DNA from: UBA11865 sp963749825
GTDB taxonomy: Bacteria > Chloroflexota > Anaerolineae > Promineifilales > Promineifilaceae
Length of the DNA stretch: 64,000 nucleotides
Direction: 5' to 3'
NCBI GenBank assembly: GCA_963749825.1
Contig: CAVVOI010000019.1
Coordinates: 1-64,000, forward strand
Shown: piece by piece, positions 53,731 through 63,286 of the stretch
Numbering within the stretch: position 1 is the stretch's first letter
Layout of the letters: each line of letters opens with the position of its first letter
Notes under the pieces: model-generated
Told to the model about the DNA's origin: nothing
What the model saw: only the letters and a program-made list of their open reading frames with translations
Database searches by the model: none
Position numbers and translations under genes: made by a program

Positions 53731-55521
53731 TTACTCGGTTGGGCTTACGATTTCAAGCTTTTCCAATTCGTCAACGGCCGCGTTTAGCACATCAAATCCC
53801 CCTTGCCAAAACTCTGGGGAGTGAATATCGATGCCCGCTTTCTCTAAAATTTGGACCGGCGAGTCCGATCCCCCGGCAGCCAAAAGGTCGAGATAGCGTG
53901 GTTTAAATGCTTCCCCCTCCTCGAGATATTGCTGGTAAAGGGATAGGACAAGCAACTGGCCAAAGGCGTAAGCGTAGACGTAAAATGGCACGTGATAGAT
54001 ATGGGGGATCACAATCCATTCGATATTAAATTCATCGCTGATTTCCAGAGAATCACCAAATTGATCGGCCAGGTTTTCCGCATAAATCGCCGACAACTCG
54101 TCAATGGTCGCCCCTGCCTTTATCTTCTCGTGGGCCTCCCGTTCGAAGAGGGCAAAATAGGCTTGGCGCATGATGGTCCCATAATTGTTGTCTATTTGGC
54201 GGAATAGGAGATCGCGTCGAGTCTCAGGATCTTCACTCTCGGCCAATAGCCGGTCGACAACCAACATCTCGCCAAAGGTTGAAGCGGTTTCCGCCAATGG
54301 AAGGGAAGATTGTTGGGTAAGGGCTGTATGATGATTTGCCAGCATCGAATGGATAGCATGGCCCAACTCATGAGCCAGGGTGGCAACATCATCTGGTCGT
54401 CCTTGAAAAGATTGCAGCAGCCACGGCGTCAGATCGGGCGTTATTGTGGCACAGAAGGCGCCCCCTGTCTTTCCAGCCCGGATCTCACTATCCATATGGT
54501 GTTCGGCAAAGACACGTTCTGCTAAATCAGCAATGCGTGGCTCAAAGCGGTGAAAACTGGTCAAAACTAGATTGACGGCATCGGCAAAGTCGTATCGCCT
54601 CTCGGTCTTTACGACCGGAGCATAGATATCATAGCGTCGAAGTTTCTCCACTCCCAACCACTGGGCCTTTAATCGGAAGAATCGCCAGAAGACCGGCGCG
54701 TTATTTCGACAGGTATCTAGGAGAAGGTCGACAACATCATCGGGTATATCATTGGACAGATTTCGAACCGCCAACGGCGAGTGATACCCTCTTAAACTTA
54801 CATTCTCGCTTTCCCAATCCCGGACGCGGTATTGGTAAATTTGACCCAATACAGACTTATCTCGTTCGTATACCCTAAATAACTCCTGGTAGGAAGCCTT
54901 TCGGAGATCGGGGTCTGGGTGGCGAAAGTAAACGGCGAGTTCATCTCGGGTTAATTCCTGCTCCTCTCCATCTACTAGCAGATTAAAAGTGTACCGGTCG
55001 GTGATGGTGCTCTGCAGGGTCAGCAAGGCTGCCGGTCCATTGACATCCTTCAAATTGATAATCCGCTCTTCGGGTTCGGTCAGGGTAAAAGAACGTTCGC
55101 GGCGTAAGCTCTCCAGCCAGTAGTGGTAGTCGCCTGATGATTGCTGGAGACGGAACGCTGGCTCATCAGCCAGTTTCTTCCACCATAGTTCAAAAAAAAG
55201 CGCCCGGTTCTGGGCTGTTGCAATTAATTGATGGATACTCGCCAGGTTAACTTGTGCGGTTTGATCCTGTGTATCGGCCGCGAATCGCAGACTGCTGTAG
55301 CCATACAGCCTGTTAATGCCCCGAGTTAGCTCTTCATAGGCTCGTAAGATCGCTAAGAATTCATTGGCATCTAGATCGGTTGAGAGTAAATCACGATACG
55401 CTTCGAATACCTGTAACTGCTGCTCTACCTGGTCAAGGGCAGACTGTATCTCTGGCGAACCAAAATCCGGAAATAGATCGTTCAAATTCCAATGTTCTTG
55501 TTGGTAACCATCGTCAACCAC
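53731..55521 (-). CDS. pepF: Oligoendopeptidase F (M3 family)
   Basis: A 596-residue zinc peptidase of family M3. The active-site motif is TLAHELGHAIHSM, with the third ligand in LAETASTFGEML. The N-terminal helical part and length match PepF. The start is GTG 55521, preceded by AAGGAGG. It degrades cytosolic oligopeptides. It follows the beta-helix gene by 2 bases and is the last gene of a three-gene minus-strand transcript. Confidence 0.95.
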   Translation of the reverse strand: MVDDGYQQEHWNLNDLFPDFGSPEIQSALDQVEQQLQVFEAYRDLLSTDLDANEFLAILRAYEELTRGINRLYGYSSLRFAADTQDQTAQVNLASIHQLIATAQNRALFFELWWKKLADEPAFRLQQSSGDYHYWLESLRRERSFTLTEPEERIINLKDVNGPAALLTLQSTITDRYTFNLLVDGEEQELTRDELAVYFRHPDPDLRKASYQELFRVYERDKSVLGQIYQYRVRDWESENVSLRGYHSPLAVRNLSNDIPDDVVDLLLDTCRNNAPVFWRFFRLKAQWLGVEKLRRYDIYAPVVKTERRYDFADAVNLVLTSFHRFEPRIADLAERVFAEHHMDSEIRAGKTGGAFCATITPDLTPWLLQSFQGRPDDVATLAHELGHAIHSMLANHHTALTQQSSLPLAETASTFGEMLVVDRLLAESEDPETRRDLLFRQIDNNYGTIMRQAYFALFEREAHEKIKAGATIDELSAIYAENLADQFGDSLEISDEFNIEWIVIPHIYHVPFYVYAYAFGQLLVLSLYQQYLEEGEAFKPRYLDLLAAGGSDSPVQILEKAGIDIHSPEFWQGGFDVLNAAVDELEKLEIVSPTE

Positions 55522-55523
55522 GA

Positions 55524-56240
55524 CTACCTCCTTCTTGGGACTATTTCACTTACCTGGCGTAATTTTATGATACTGTCTGGTGGATAGTATCCTTTTTTTA
55601 GGCTTTGGTTTGCATAGACCAATGAATTCTGTCCAACCAGGCAGCCCGGGTTGAGCACGGCGTTACAGCCAGTCTGCACACCATCGCCCAGGATAGCACC
55701 CAATTTTGCCAGGCCTGTATCATATGCTTCGCCTTCGATTGTCACTTTGATCGTTGGCCTTTTACCGCTTGCCTTATCTTTCTCGCTCACCAGCGTCAAG
55801 TTGCTCAGCTTGGTTCCGGCCCCTAGATTGACCCCGGATCCAATGATGCTGTCACCTACATAATTGAAGTGGGCGGCAACGGCCCTTTTCAAAAAAAGAC
55901 TATTCTTGGCCTCGCTAGCGTGTCCAAGGATGCTGCCCGGCAGCATGATAACGTTGTTGCGGACGAAAGCGCCATGACGTATTAGAACCCCCTCGCCTAT
56001 GTAGGCCGGACCTTCAATATAAGCGCCCGGATTAACAATGGCCCCATGGCCGATATATACCGGTTTGTCGCTTAGATATGCGCCCGGCATGACTTCTCCT
56101 AGAATCGTTCGTTTGCCGCCGAGCATCTGATTCAACTTTTCCGCTAGGTGCTCGACCACTTGCCATACAAATTCACAGCCAGCAAAAAGATCGGCTGTTA
56201 AAGAATCACTCAAATCAAAAAAGTCTTCTGGTTGAAGCAT
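55524..56240 (-). CDS. Left-handed beta-helix acyltransferase/NTP-sugar-transferase-like protein
   Basis: A 238-residue protein whose middle is hexapeptide-repeat beta-helix (YIGHGAIVNPGAYIEGPAYI, VLIRHGAFVRNNVIML, NYVGDSIIGSGVNLGAGTKL). It resembles the C-terminal acetyltransferase half of GlmU-like UDP-sugar pyrophosphorylases but has no nucleotidyltransferase domain. Adjacent genes do not fix a substrate. It begins 21 bases after the CmpB-like gene. Confidence 0.85.
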   Translation of the reverse strand: MLQPEDFFDLSDSLTADLFAGCEFVWQVVEHLAEKLNQMLGGKRTILGEVMPGAYLSDKPVYIGHGAIVNPGAYIEGPAYIGEGVLIRHGAFVRNNVIMLPGSILGHASEAKNSLFLKRAVAAHFNYVGDSIIGSGVNLGAGTKLSNLTLVSEKDKASGKRPTIKVTIEGEAYDTGLAKLGAILGDGVQTGCNAVLNPGCLVGQNSLVYANQSLKKGYYPPDSIIKLRQVSEIVPRRR

Positions 56241-56261
56241 ACTATTCCGCCTATAGTGGGT

Positions 56262-56696
56262 TCAGATAATTCCTAATGCTTCCTGGATAGCCGGTGTCAA
56301 TTCAACTAAAAAATCGTGCACGGGCTCCAAAGCTAAACCGATCAAGGCCCAAACCGGGAAGAAATCCCAGCGAATGTAAGGATTAATGGCAAACCGTTTT
56401 CCCGTATAATCCCACGGGCATCGGCCGGTAAGCCTGGCTATTAGCCAACCGCTCACCAATTCAACGAATGTGAAACCCAATGACCAAATGACAGCTCTGA
56501 ACCAGAATGGATAATCCCGAATCAAGTCATGAATTGGTTCATAAAAAATCGCCAGCGAACCATAAATGGGAAACATCCACAAATAGGTCGTGCCTACGAG
56601 TCGCCAATCACGCCGGGGAATACTGTCTGTCAAGGCCGTAAATACAACCTCCCCACACCATCCACCAAGGCCATAGAGTACAAAACGGATCAGCAT
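56262..56696 (-). CDS. Small membrane protein, CmpB-like (putative ABC-transporter type IV)
   Basis: A 144-residue protein with about four membrane helices: FVLYGLGGWCGEVVFTAL, YLWMFPIYGSLAIFYEPI, AVIWSLGFTFVELVSGWLI, VWALIGLALEPVHDFL. This resembles the PF06541 family; function unknown. It is first in the transcript with the beta-helix and pepF genes, 95 bases after spoVS. Confidence 0.78.
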   Translation of the reverse strand: MLIRFVLYGLGGWCGEVVFTALTDSIPRRDWRLVGTTYLWMFPIYGSLAIFYEPIHDLIRDYPFWFRAVIWSLGFTFVELVSGWLIARLTGRCPWDYTGKRFAINPYIRWDFFPVWALIGLALEPVHDFLVELTPAIQEALGII

Positions 56697-56791
56697 CGTC
56701 TCAAAAACCTATCAATGGGTAAACCAGCCGGAACATACCTGTACGGTCTCCCAGGACGAATCATCGCTCCAATTGATAATCAACGTGATGA

Positions 56792-57052
56792 CTAACGAGG
56801 CTCCACTAGAAATTTGATAGCTGTTCTTTCCTGGTCATCTATCAATACTTCGGTGAATGAGGGCACGCAAACCACGATGACACCTTCTTCAGCCAGATAT
56901 CCACTGGCGATTGCTATGGCTTTCACCGATTGATTGACAGCCCCTGCACCAATTGCTTGCACTTCAGCACGACCAGATTCACGTACGACACCGGCGATAG
57001 CGCCCGCTACTGATGCTGTTCGCGATCGGGCAGAAACCTTGATAATACTCAT
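56792..57052 (-). CDS. spoVS: Stage V sporulation protein S homologue
   Basis: An 86-residue protein of the SpoVS/Alba-like family: IIKVSARSRTASVAGAIAGVV, then VQAIGAGAVNQSVKAIAIASGYL. The family binds nucleic acid and is common in Chloroflexota, Deinococcota and other non-sporulators, so a sporulation role is not implied. ATG 57052 follows GGAGG-like GGAGGC with about 5-base spacing. Confidence 0.95.
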   Translation of the reverse strand: MSIIKVSARSRTASVAGAIAGVVRESGRAEVQAIGAGAVNQSVKAIAIASGYLAEEGVIVVCVPSFTEVLIDDQERTAIKFLVEPR

Positions 57053-57450
57053 GCTTGCCTCCGCGGGATGTAAGGACTTAAGTGCCTGGTCGGAGGGAAC
57101 TATGATTCCCCAATGAAGGGCATTCTAGTCTGTCTCCTGGCTTATTGTCAAGGAATTGTCCCAGATCTACGATAAATCGTGATCTCTACTAACAAAAACG
57201 CCAATACACAACGCTGTAATAACAACTTCCATGTTTACTACCTTCTGTCTCACAATTCGGCTAACAGGTAAATTTCGTTAGGCTCATAATAGCTAACTAA
57301 AACCCGTATATGTGCTGTGAGCCGACTATATGGTACCCATCCCTTCCAGTAAAAATCATGTCAAGGAAACAATCTTAAAAAAATCTAAATTTTAAGGTTC
57401 GTCCTATCTAAAAAAAACAAACCTTTTAAGAAAGTTTACGTCAACTTTCA

Positions 57451-57479
57451 TTGCATTGGCTCTGGCACTCTGTTAGAAT
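57451..57479 (+). promoter_or_regulatory. Sigma-70-like promoter upstream of dnaA
   Basis: TTGCAT at 57451-57456, a 17-base spacer and TAGAAT at 57474-57479. It lies about 380 bases before dnaA, with stem-forming sequences between. Confidence 0.6.
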
Positions 57480-57514
57480 GAATCATGGTTAAAGGAGTGG
57501 TACCGTTGCACGAT

Positions 57515-57605
57515 TTTCTACTGGCGGCGTGTTGGTGAATTTGGAAATGGCTATCAGCCGCCAGTGTCGGATAGATGCACTGCATCTGTCCGGGATGTAG
57601 GTCTA
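57515..57605 (+). ncRNA. Possible structured leader RNA of dnaA
   Basis: Two successive stems: ACTGGCGGC with GCCGCCAGT (9 perfect pairs) and GGATAGATGC with GCATCTGTCC (one wobble), starting about 30 bases past the predicted transcript start. I do not recognise a known RNA class. Confidence 0.35.
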
Positions 57606-57858
57606 AGCCTGATCGGATGCCTTGCACCCAGATCAAAGTAAATTCATAAACCTGCATTTTATAGAAGTTGCTTGCAAGCCCATCGGCATTTACCGGCATA
57701 TGGGCAAAGGCGCAAGTAAGCATATACCCTAGGAGCCTTTTGGGGTAAAACAACGGTAGTACCACAATAACATACCAGAATAAGACGCTTTGTAAAGCGT
57801 TTGGTATTGGTTGCCTATTTGAGGTAGCTATTAGGCTGGAAGAGGGTGGAAACAACCG

Positions 57859-59214
57859 ATGATGAATGCTGAATCTGCTTGGAAAGCAACACTTGGAGAA
57901 CTGGAATTGCAGATGACAAGGGCGACCTTCAACACCTGGTTGAAGGATGCCCGGCTTTTGGCCAGCGATCAAGAAGAATATGTCGTTGGCGTTCGCAATG
58001 ATTACGCTAAGGATTGGTTGGAAAATCGACTTAGCGAAACGATAGCCCGAACATTAACGACGCTGGCCGGAGAACCCGTATCGGTGCGCTTTGTCGTCTG
58101 GTCTGACGAGCTCATCAACCCGGCTCCGCCTGTGTTAAATAACGGCAAGAGTCAGGGTCCCAGGCCTGAATATTCGTCGGACAGCATGCAAAATGGTCAT
58201 CTTAATGGACGCTATAAATTCGGCACCTTTGTCGTTGGTCCAAGCAATCGTTTGGCTCATGCGGCAGCGCTCTCAGTGGCAGACCAGCCGGGTTCCGCTT
58301 ATAACCCCCTGTTCATCTACGGTGGTGTCGGATTGGGTAAAACTCATCTGCTCCATGCCGTTAGCCATCGTTGTCTCGAGATGGGATACAACCTCCGTTA
58401 CGTGTCATCAGAAACATTTACGAATGAACTGATACAGTCTATTCGAAGCCAAAACATGGCCGAATTTCGCGAACGTTACAGGACTTTGGATGTTTTTCTC
58501 ATCGACGACATTCAATTCATAGCAGGGAAAGAAAGCACCCAAGAAGAGTTATTTCATACTTTCAACGAACTGCATAGTCGTGGTAAACAAGTGATTCTGT
58601 CTAGCGATCGCCCACCTAAAGCAATGGTCACTCTGGAAGAACGGCTGCAATCACGATTTGAGTGGGGACTAATGGCTGATATCCAGTTGCCTGACACTGA
58701 AACACGGTTGGCGATTTTGCGGGCCAAGGCCGAATCAAGTGGGGTTGCCGTGCCTGACGTGGTTCTCAACACCATCGCTCACCATGTTCGTAAAAACATC
58801 CGCGAACTAGAAGGGGCGCTGAACAAGGTAATCGCCTATGCCCAATTGACAGGTAGCCCCATCGATGAACAAATCGCCAATATGGCTTTATCGGAGATTA
58901 TGCAAAGGCCGGAGAAAGTGACGATTGAACATGTCATAGCCACAGTCGCCAACTACTATCGCATCACAAGGGATGCCCTTTGGAGCACCAGTCGAAGCAG
59001 GACTATTGCTTTTCCGCGACAGGTTGCCATGTATCTGGCCCGCACTGAGACGGGCCTCTCATACCCTCAAATAGGCGAACACTTAGGCAATCGCGATCAC
59101 ACCACAATTCTATATGGTTTCGATAAGATCGAAGAGTTGTTGGAAACTGACGAAACCGTCCGGAGAGCCGTTTTGGAGATCAAGGCCAGTCTTTACGATT
59201 CAGTACCCGCTTAA
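57859..59214 (+). CDS. dnaA: Chromosomal replication initiator protein DnaA
   Basis: Initiator ATPase that opens oriC, 451 residues. Domain I (residues about 1-80) has the family opening SAWKATLGELELQMTRATFNTWLKDA; domain III has Walker A GGVGLGKTHLL (K161) and Walker B FLIDDIQFIAGK (D216-D217); the box VII region ELEGALNKVIA follows; domain IV carries the DnaA signature HLGNRDHTTILYG near 408. Start ATG 57859 (or 57862) follows GAGGGTGG. A terminator and the candidate origin lie just downstream. Confidence 0.97.
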   Translation: MMNAESAWKATLGELELQMTRATFNTWLKDARLLASDQEEYVVGVRNDYAKDWLENRLSETIARTLTTLAGEPVSVRFVVWSDELINPAPPVLNNGKSQGPRPEYSSDSMQNGHLNGRYKFGTFVVGPSNRLAHAAALSVADQPGSAYNPLFIYGGVGLGKTHLLHAVSHRCLEMGYNLRYVSSETFTNELIQSIRSQNMAEFRERYRTLDVFLIDDIQFIAGKESTQEELFHTFNELHSRGKQVILSSDRPPKAMVTLEERLQSRFEWGLMADIQLPDTETRLAILRAKAESSGVAVPDVVLNTIAHHVRKNIRELEGALNKVIAYAQLTGSPIDEQIANMALSEIMQRPEKVTIEHVIATVANYYRITRDALWSTSRSRTIAFPRQVAMYLARTETGLSYPQIGEHLGNRDHTTILYGFDKIEELLETDETVRRAVLEIKASLYDSVPA

Positions 59215-59841
59215 CACAACCCCTATATATGGGGGATTGGCCAATCTTGTCTATAGATAGCCGGTTACAGAATGTAGCCGGCTTTTTGTTTTTCTGTGGA
59301 TAACTGGGGAAAACCTGTGGAAAAACACTGTTTTCGGTGGAAAACTATATTGGGAAAATTCCAACCCGATTTATTCAAAATCCCATATGTAGGGGGTGGC
59401 AATATAATCTTGCTACATGTACCGAAATATTTCAACAATCAGTCCGATGACTAATTCAACTTAACATAAGCAATTATTAAGACCAGTGGATTTACTCCAC
59501 ACTGTTTTCAAAACTGCCGCGGAGAAATTCAGGTACATGTGGGGCGGATCGATCGTCAAACCCGCATGCAGGGCTATTATTGGACTTATACACATATCAA
59601 CAGGCCCTACTAAGACTACGATCTAATATATATGTTATACGAATATAACTATGAATAAATATAAGAGAGAGAAAAACCAATAACCCGGATTACGCGTTAA
59701 CCTAAGAAGATTCAATTTTGGCTCTTAATATAATCGCCTACAATCGCTCCCGTTTTCTGAAATGTAGCCCTAGGGGAAATATTTCAATCGATATGAAATG
59801 GTTCCTTTCTTCAATTTTAAACCGCGACACACTATAATGGA
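59215..59841. other. Candidate replication origin oriC (627 bases between dnaA and the helicase gene)
   Basis: Right after dnaA. Contains DnaA-box matches TGTGGATAA (59295-59303, exact consensus reversed), TGTGGAAAA (59316-59324), GGTGGAAAA (59336-59344), with 21- and 20-base spacing, and TTATACACA (59586-59594). Also present are a GATTGGCCAATC palindrome (59235-59246), a CAGTGGA/TCCAC hairpin at 59485-59500, two CCCTATATATGGG-like elements (near 59220 and 59382), and an AT-rich stretch from about 59600 to 59720 that could be the unwinding element. No gene is seen. Confidence 0.75.
59259..59293 (+). terminator. Rho-independent terminator of dnaA
   Basis: Arms AGCCGGTTACA and TGTAGCCGGCT around GAA, one wobble pair, then TTTTGTTTTTC. 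It ends 2 bases before the first DnaA-box match. Confidence 0.93.
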
Positions 59842-62406
59842 ATGATGCATCTAGACGAAGTATTATCCGGATTACGAATGAACAGAAGCTTCATGAGTCA
59901 GGTAGAAGCATGGGAGCGTATACCCGCTAGGGTACCTCGAGTTCAGGATATGCCGGATTCTATTCCTGCCAAGATCAGGGTTGGTCTTAGCAAGCAAGGA
60001 ATAGACCAACTCTACGAACACCAGGCCGTGGCCATAAAAAAGATCCTTCAAGGGGAACATGTGGTGGTGGCAACGGCTACGGCGAGTGGAAAATCCCTCT
60101 GTTATACCATTCCTGTATTGCAAAGATCCTTGATGAATCCTGTTTCACGGACGTTATATCTATTTCCAACTAAGGCACTGTCCCACGATCAACAGGCGGA
60201 AACGAAGAAGCTAATCGAACTTGGGGAGTTGCCCGTGGCAATCAATAGTTACGATGGCGATACGCCAAGAAGCCAACGAAGGCAGGTGCGATCTGCTCCG
60301 GGTATCATCATCAGCAATCCCGATATGTTACATGCCGGGATCTTGCCCCAGCATACGGCCTGGCGGCAATTATTCAGTAATCTGGAATTCGTGGTCATTG
60401 ATGAGATTCACGCGTATAGAGGCGTATTCGGCAGTCATGTCGCCAACGTGATTCGTCGTTTGCAGCGCCTGTGTCAGTTTTATGGCAGTTCACCGCAATT
60501 CATCTGTTGTTCGGCTACCATCGCCAATCCCCAAGAACATGCTGAGCGTTTAGTTGAAGTACCCTTTAGCCTGGTTGATGAAAGCCAAAACGGTGCACCC
60601 TCTGGAGAAAAAAACTTTATCCTCTATAACCCGCCGATTGTGGATGAGGAACTGGGATTGCGGCGCAGCTCGCTCTTAGCGGCCAATGATGCAGCGACTT
60701 CTTTTTTGGCTCGTGATGTGCAGACAATCGTCTTCGCCAGGGCAAGGCAGAGCGTCGAACTGTTGTTGACGTATCTACAAGATGAGATGGATGCACTCGG
60801 AATCGATCGTGATTCCGTTGTCGGTTACCGGGGTGGTTATTTGCCTTTGGAACGCCGTTCTATTGAGCGAGGGTTGCGGGAAGGCATTGTTCGCGGCGTT
60901 GTGGCCACCAATGCCCTTGAACTGGGCATAGATATCGGCCGCTTGTCAGCTGCTATCTTAACCGGTTACCCGGGTTCGGTCGCCTCAACCTGGCAGCAGG
61001 CCGGGCGCGCCGGAAGGCGTAGCGAACGATCGGCAGCGATCATGATTGCCGGTGGTAATCCGTTGGATCAATTCATTTGCCAACATCCTCGATACCTGTT
61101 CGGCCGGTCGCCGGAAAACGCGTTGTGTAACCCGGATAATTTACGCATCATGATTAGACATCTGGGTTGCGCGGCCTACGAGTTGCCTTTGCAACAGGGA
61201 GAATCATATGGAGGCTATGGGCCAGTTGATGACCTGTTGGAACATCTGGCCGAGGAGGGCGAATTATATGCGACAGGTGAACAGTATCATTGGTTGGCGG
61301 ATGGATTGCCGGCGCACCGTTTTTCCTTGCGAACCAGCGGCGATGACACGGTCGTGATCCAGGACGTCAGCGCAAAGAAACCTGAAGTCATCGGCGAGAT
61401 TGATTTGGATAGCGTTCCCTTGTTGGTATATGAAGGGGCGATTTACATGCATCAGGCTCGGACCTACCTGGTAGAAAAATTGGATTGGGATGCACGAATA
61501 GCCGACGTCCGACCGGTTGATGTCGATTACTACACCCGTTCAAGCATTGGCAGCAATATTCGACATCTAAATTCTGAAGAGGAAACGCTCGAAGGGGAGT
61601 TGCTGAAGGCTTATGGTGAAGTCAATGTGGTCACCAAGGCCACCGGATATCGAAAGATCAAGCGGTACTCGCATGAAACGCTTGGATATGGCGAAATAGA
61701 ATTACCGGAGATGGAACTCGATACAGATGGCTATTGGCTCGTTTTTGGCGAAGCCTTGACGGATCGCCTCATCGCCGCCGGCATCTTTGTCGAACCTAAT
61801 GATTACGGTCCGAATTGGAAAGAACAGCGGCTGCGGGTGTTGGACCGTGACCAATATCGTTGCCGGACTTGTGGCGCGGAAGCTCGACCCGGTCAAGGTT
61901 TGCATGTTCACCATATCCGCCCATTCCGGGAATATGGTTATGTACAAGGAAAAAACGAGGCCTACTTGCAGGCTAATGTGCTTGATAACCTGGTCACACT
62001 TTGCCCAAGTTGTCACCGTCGTGCAGAAGCCAGCCAACAAACCCGCTCGGCCTTGGGCGGACTAGCCTACGTTCTTGGAAATCTGGCGCCTCTTTATCTA
62101 ATGTGTGATCCAGGGGATATCTATGTCAGCGCAGAAAGTCGTAACCCCCTCACACAGGCGCCCACCATCGTCATATATGAACGGGTTGCCGCCGGGGTTG
62201 GCTTCAGTCGGCGACTGTATGAATTACACGATCAATTGTTGGCGTCAGCCGCGGAAATGGTGAAGGATTGCCGATGTCGGCTTGGTTGCCCGGCCTGTGT
62301 CGGACCGCCTGGCGAGATCTCTCCGGATACAAAGGACACCACCCGGCGATTGCTAAAAGTCTTGCTCGAAAATTTGGAACCAGTTGAATCGATCGATTCC
62401 TTTTAA
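59842..62406 (+). CDS. MrfA/YprA-like SF2 helicase with inserted HNH nuclease
   Basis: 854 residues. The helicase core has ATASGKS (K84), DEIHAYRG (D187-H190) and a second RecA domain with ATNALELGIDIGRLSAAIL, then QAGRAGRR. The C-terminal DUF1998-type region ends with four Cys (C810, C812, C816, C819). Between them, residues 663-731 form an HNH module: C674 and C677, HH at 690-691, N716, then C721-x-x-C724 followed by H725. MrfA in Bacillus is a 3'-5' helicase for mitomycin damage repair and, as I know the family, lacks such a nuclease. The HNH could cut at the unwound site. Weak ribosome site before ATG 59842. The downstream hydrolase gene overlaps it by 23 bases. Confidence 0.87.
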   Translation: MMHLDEVLSGLRMNRSFMSQVEAWERIPARVPRVQDMPDSIPAKIRVGLSKQGIDQLYEHQAVAIKKILQGEHVVVATATASGKSLCYTIPVLQRSLMNPVSRTLYLFPTKALSHDQQAETKKLIELGELPVAINSYDGDTPRSQRRQVRSAPGIIISNPDMLHAGILPQHTAWRQLFSNLEFVVIDEIHAYRGVFGSHVANVIRRLQRLCQFYGSSPQFICCSATIANPQEHAERLVEVPFSLVDESQNGAPSGEKNFILYNPPIVDEELGLRRSSLLAANDAATSFLARDVQTIVFARARQSVELLLTYLQDEMDALGIDRDSVVGYRGGYLPLERRSIERGLREGIVRGVVATNALELGIDIGRLSAAILTGYPGSVASTWQQAGRAGRRSERSAAIMIAGGNPLDQFICQHPRYLFGRSPENALCNPDNLRIMIRHLGCAAYELPLQQGESYGGYGPVDDLLEHLAEEGELYATGEQYHWLADGLPAHRFSLRTSGDDTVVIQDVSAKKPEVIGEIDLDSVPLLVYEGAIYMHQARTYLVEKLDWDARIADVRPVDVDYYTRSSIGSNIRHLNSEEETLEGELLKAYGEVNVVTKATGYRKIKRYSHETLGYGEIELPEMELDTDGYWLVFGEALTDRLIAAGIFVEPNDYGPNWKEQRLRVLDRDQYRCRTCGAEARPGQGLHVHHIRPFREYGYVQGKNEAYLQANVLDNLVTLCPSCHRRAEASQQTRSALGGLAYVLGNLAPLYLMCDPGDIYVSAESRNPLTQAPTIVIYERVAAGVGFSRRLYELHDQLLASAAEMVKDCRCRLGCPACVGPPGEISPDTKDTTRRLLKVLLENLEPVESIDSF

Positions 62407-63217
62407 CGATTTTGGAGGGCATGGTCCCTTATTACACTTTGCCCATGCCAATGCATATCCACCTGGAAGCTACCGGCAACTATTAGAGCGATTGGCCGGC
62501 CGCTTTCGTGTCCTGGCAACCCATCATCGCCCACTATGGTCTGGGGTAAGTCCTGAAACGATGACGGACTGGCCTGTCGTGGCTAGCGACCTGATCAATT
62601 TCTTTGACCAGCGAGGACTGAAGAAGGTCATCGGCGCCGGCCACTCGCTAGGGGCAGTGGCAACTGTCATGGCAGCCATGCGGCGTCCCGAATTGTTCCG
62701 GGCGCTTGTCTTGATAGAGCCTGTCTTTTTCTCCCCTGCAACATTGGCTTTGCTGATGAAGACTTGGAAGAGTGACGTGGCTGACCAATTGCCAGCAGTC
62801 AAAATTGCCCTTCGCCGTCGCGATCATTGGTCCAGCAGGCAAGAGGCTTTCGACCACTTTCGTCCAAAATCCGTTTTTGCCCGATTGACGGATGAGGCTC
62901 TTTGGGATTACGTATCGGCCGGCCTTGTGCCTTGTGACGATGGCGGTTTGAGATTAGCCTACCCGCCGGCTATGGAGGCCAGAGTATATGCCCTATCCGC
63001 GAACGATCCTTGGGAGCTCGTATCCGGGATTACACAACCTACATTAGCCTTGCGAGGTTCTGAGTCTGACACACTGTACCTCGAGGCATGGGAATTTTGG
63101 CAACAAACACAAGGTTCGGCCGAATTTATCGTCATTGATGGGGTAGGTCACTTGTTGCCAATGGAAAAACCATCATTGGTAGCAGATCTGATTGAACGAT
63201 TTGTTGGTAAACTCTAG
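62384..63217 (+). CDS. Alpha/beta hydrolase
   Basis: A 277-residue hydrolase: LHFAHANAYPPGSYRQLLERLA, nucleophile elbow GAGHSLGAVATVMA, Asp-side LRGSESDTLYLEAW and catalytic His in GVGHLLPMEKPSLV. It starts at TTG 62384, overlapping the helicase end by 23 bases, so it is likely co-translated. The substrate is unknown. Confidence 0.9.
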   Translation: MNRSIPFNDFGGHGPLLHFAHANAYPPGSYRQLLERLAGRFRVLATHHRPLWSGVSPETMTDWPVVASDLINFFDQRGLKKVIGAGHSLGAVATVMAAMRRPELFRALVLIEPVFFSPATLALLMKTWKSDVADQLPAVKIALRRRDHWSSRQEAFDHFRPKSVFARLTDEALWDYVSAGLVPCDDGGLRLAYPPAMEARVYALSANDPWELVSGITQPTLALRGSESDTLYLEAWEFWQQTQGSAEFIVIDGVGHLLPMEKPSLVADLIERFVGKL

Positions 63218-63286
63218 GATTTATTCAAATAAGGATGGCAGGGTAAGTCAAAAGGAGGAGAGAGTCAGTTATCGATAGGTTGTTGG

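Larger units (their letters stand above)
57053..57858. other. 806-base region upstream of dnaA with a promoter and a structured leader
   Basis: No convincing gene; a long minus-strand frame overlapping the dnaA start is an artefact. The left part is AT-rich with A-runs. A good rightward promoter lies at 57451-57479. The transcript from it would contain ACTGGCGGC/GCCGCCAGT and GGATAGATGC/GCATCTGTCC stems between about 57515 and 57605, so a leader or small RNA may exist. No DnaA-box matches were seen here. Confidence 0.6.

Noticed and set aside
56792..57052. Evidence for sporulation from spoVS
   Set aside because: SpoVS is frequent in non-sporulating Chloroflexota and no other sporulation gene is present.
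57497..57505. GTGGTACCG as a T-box core upstream of dnaA
   Set aside because: It lies right after a predicted transcript start with no stem I, no terminator and no synthetase gene downstream.
57448..57972. 174-residue minus-strand reading frame overlapping the dnaA start
   Set aside because: Low-complexity composition, overlaps dnaA and a good promoter; no family resemblance.
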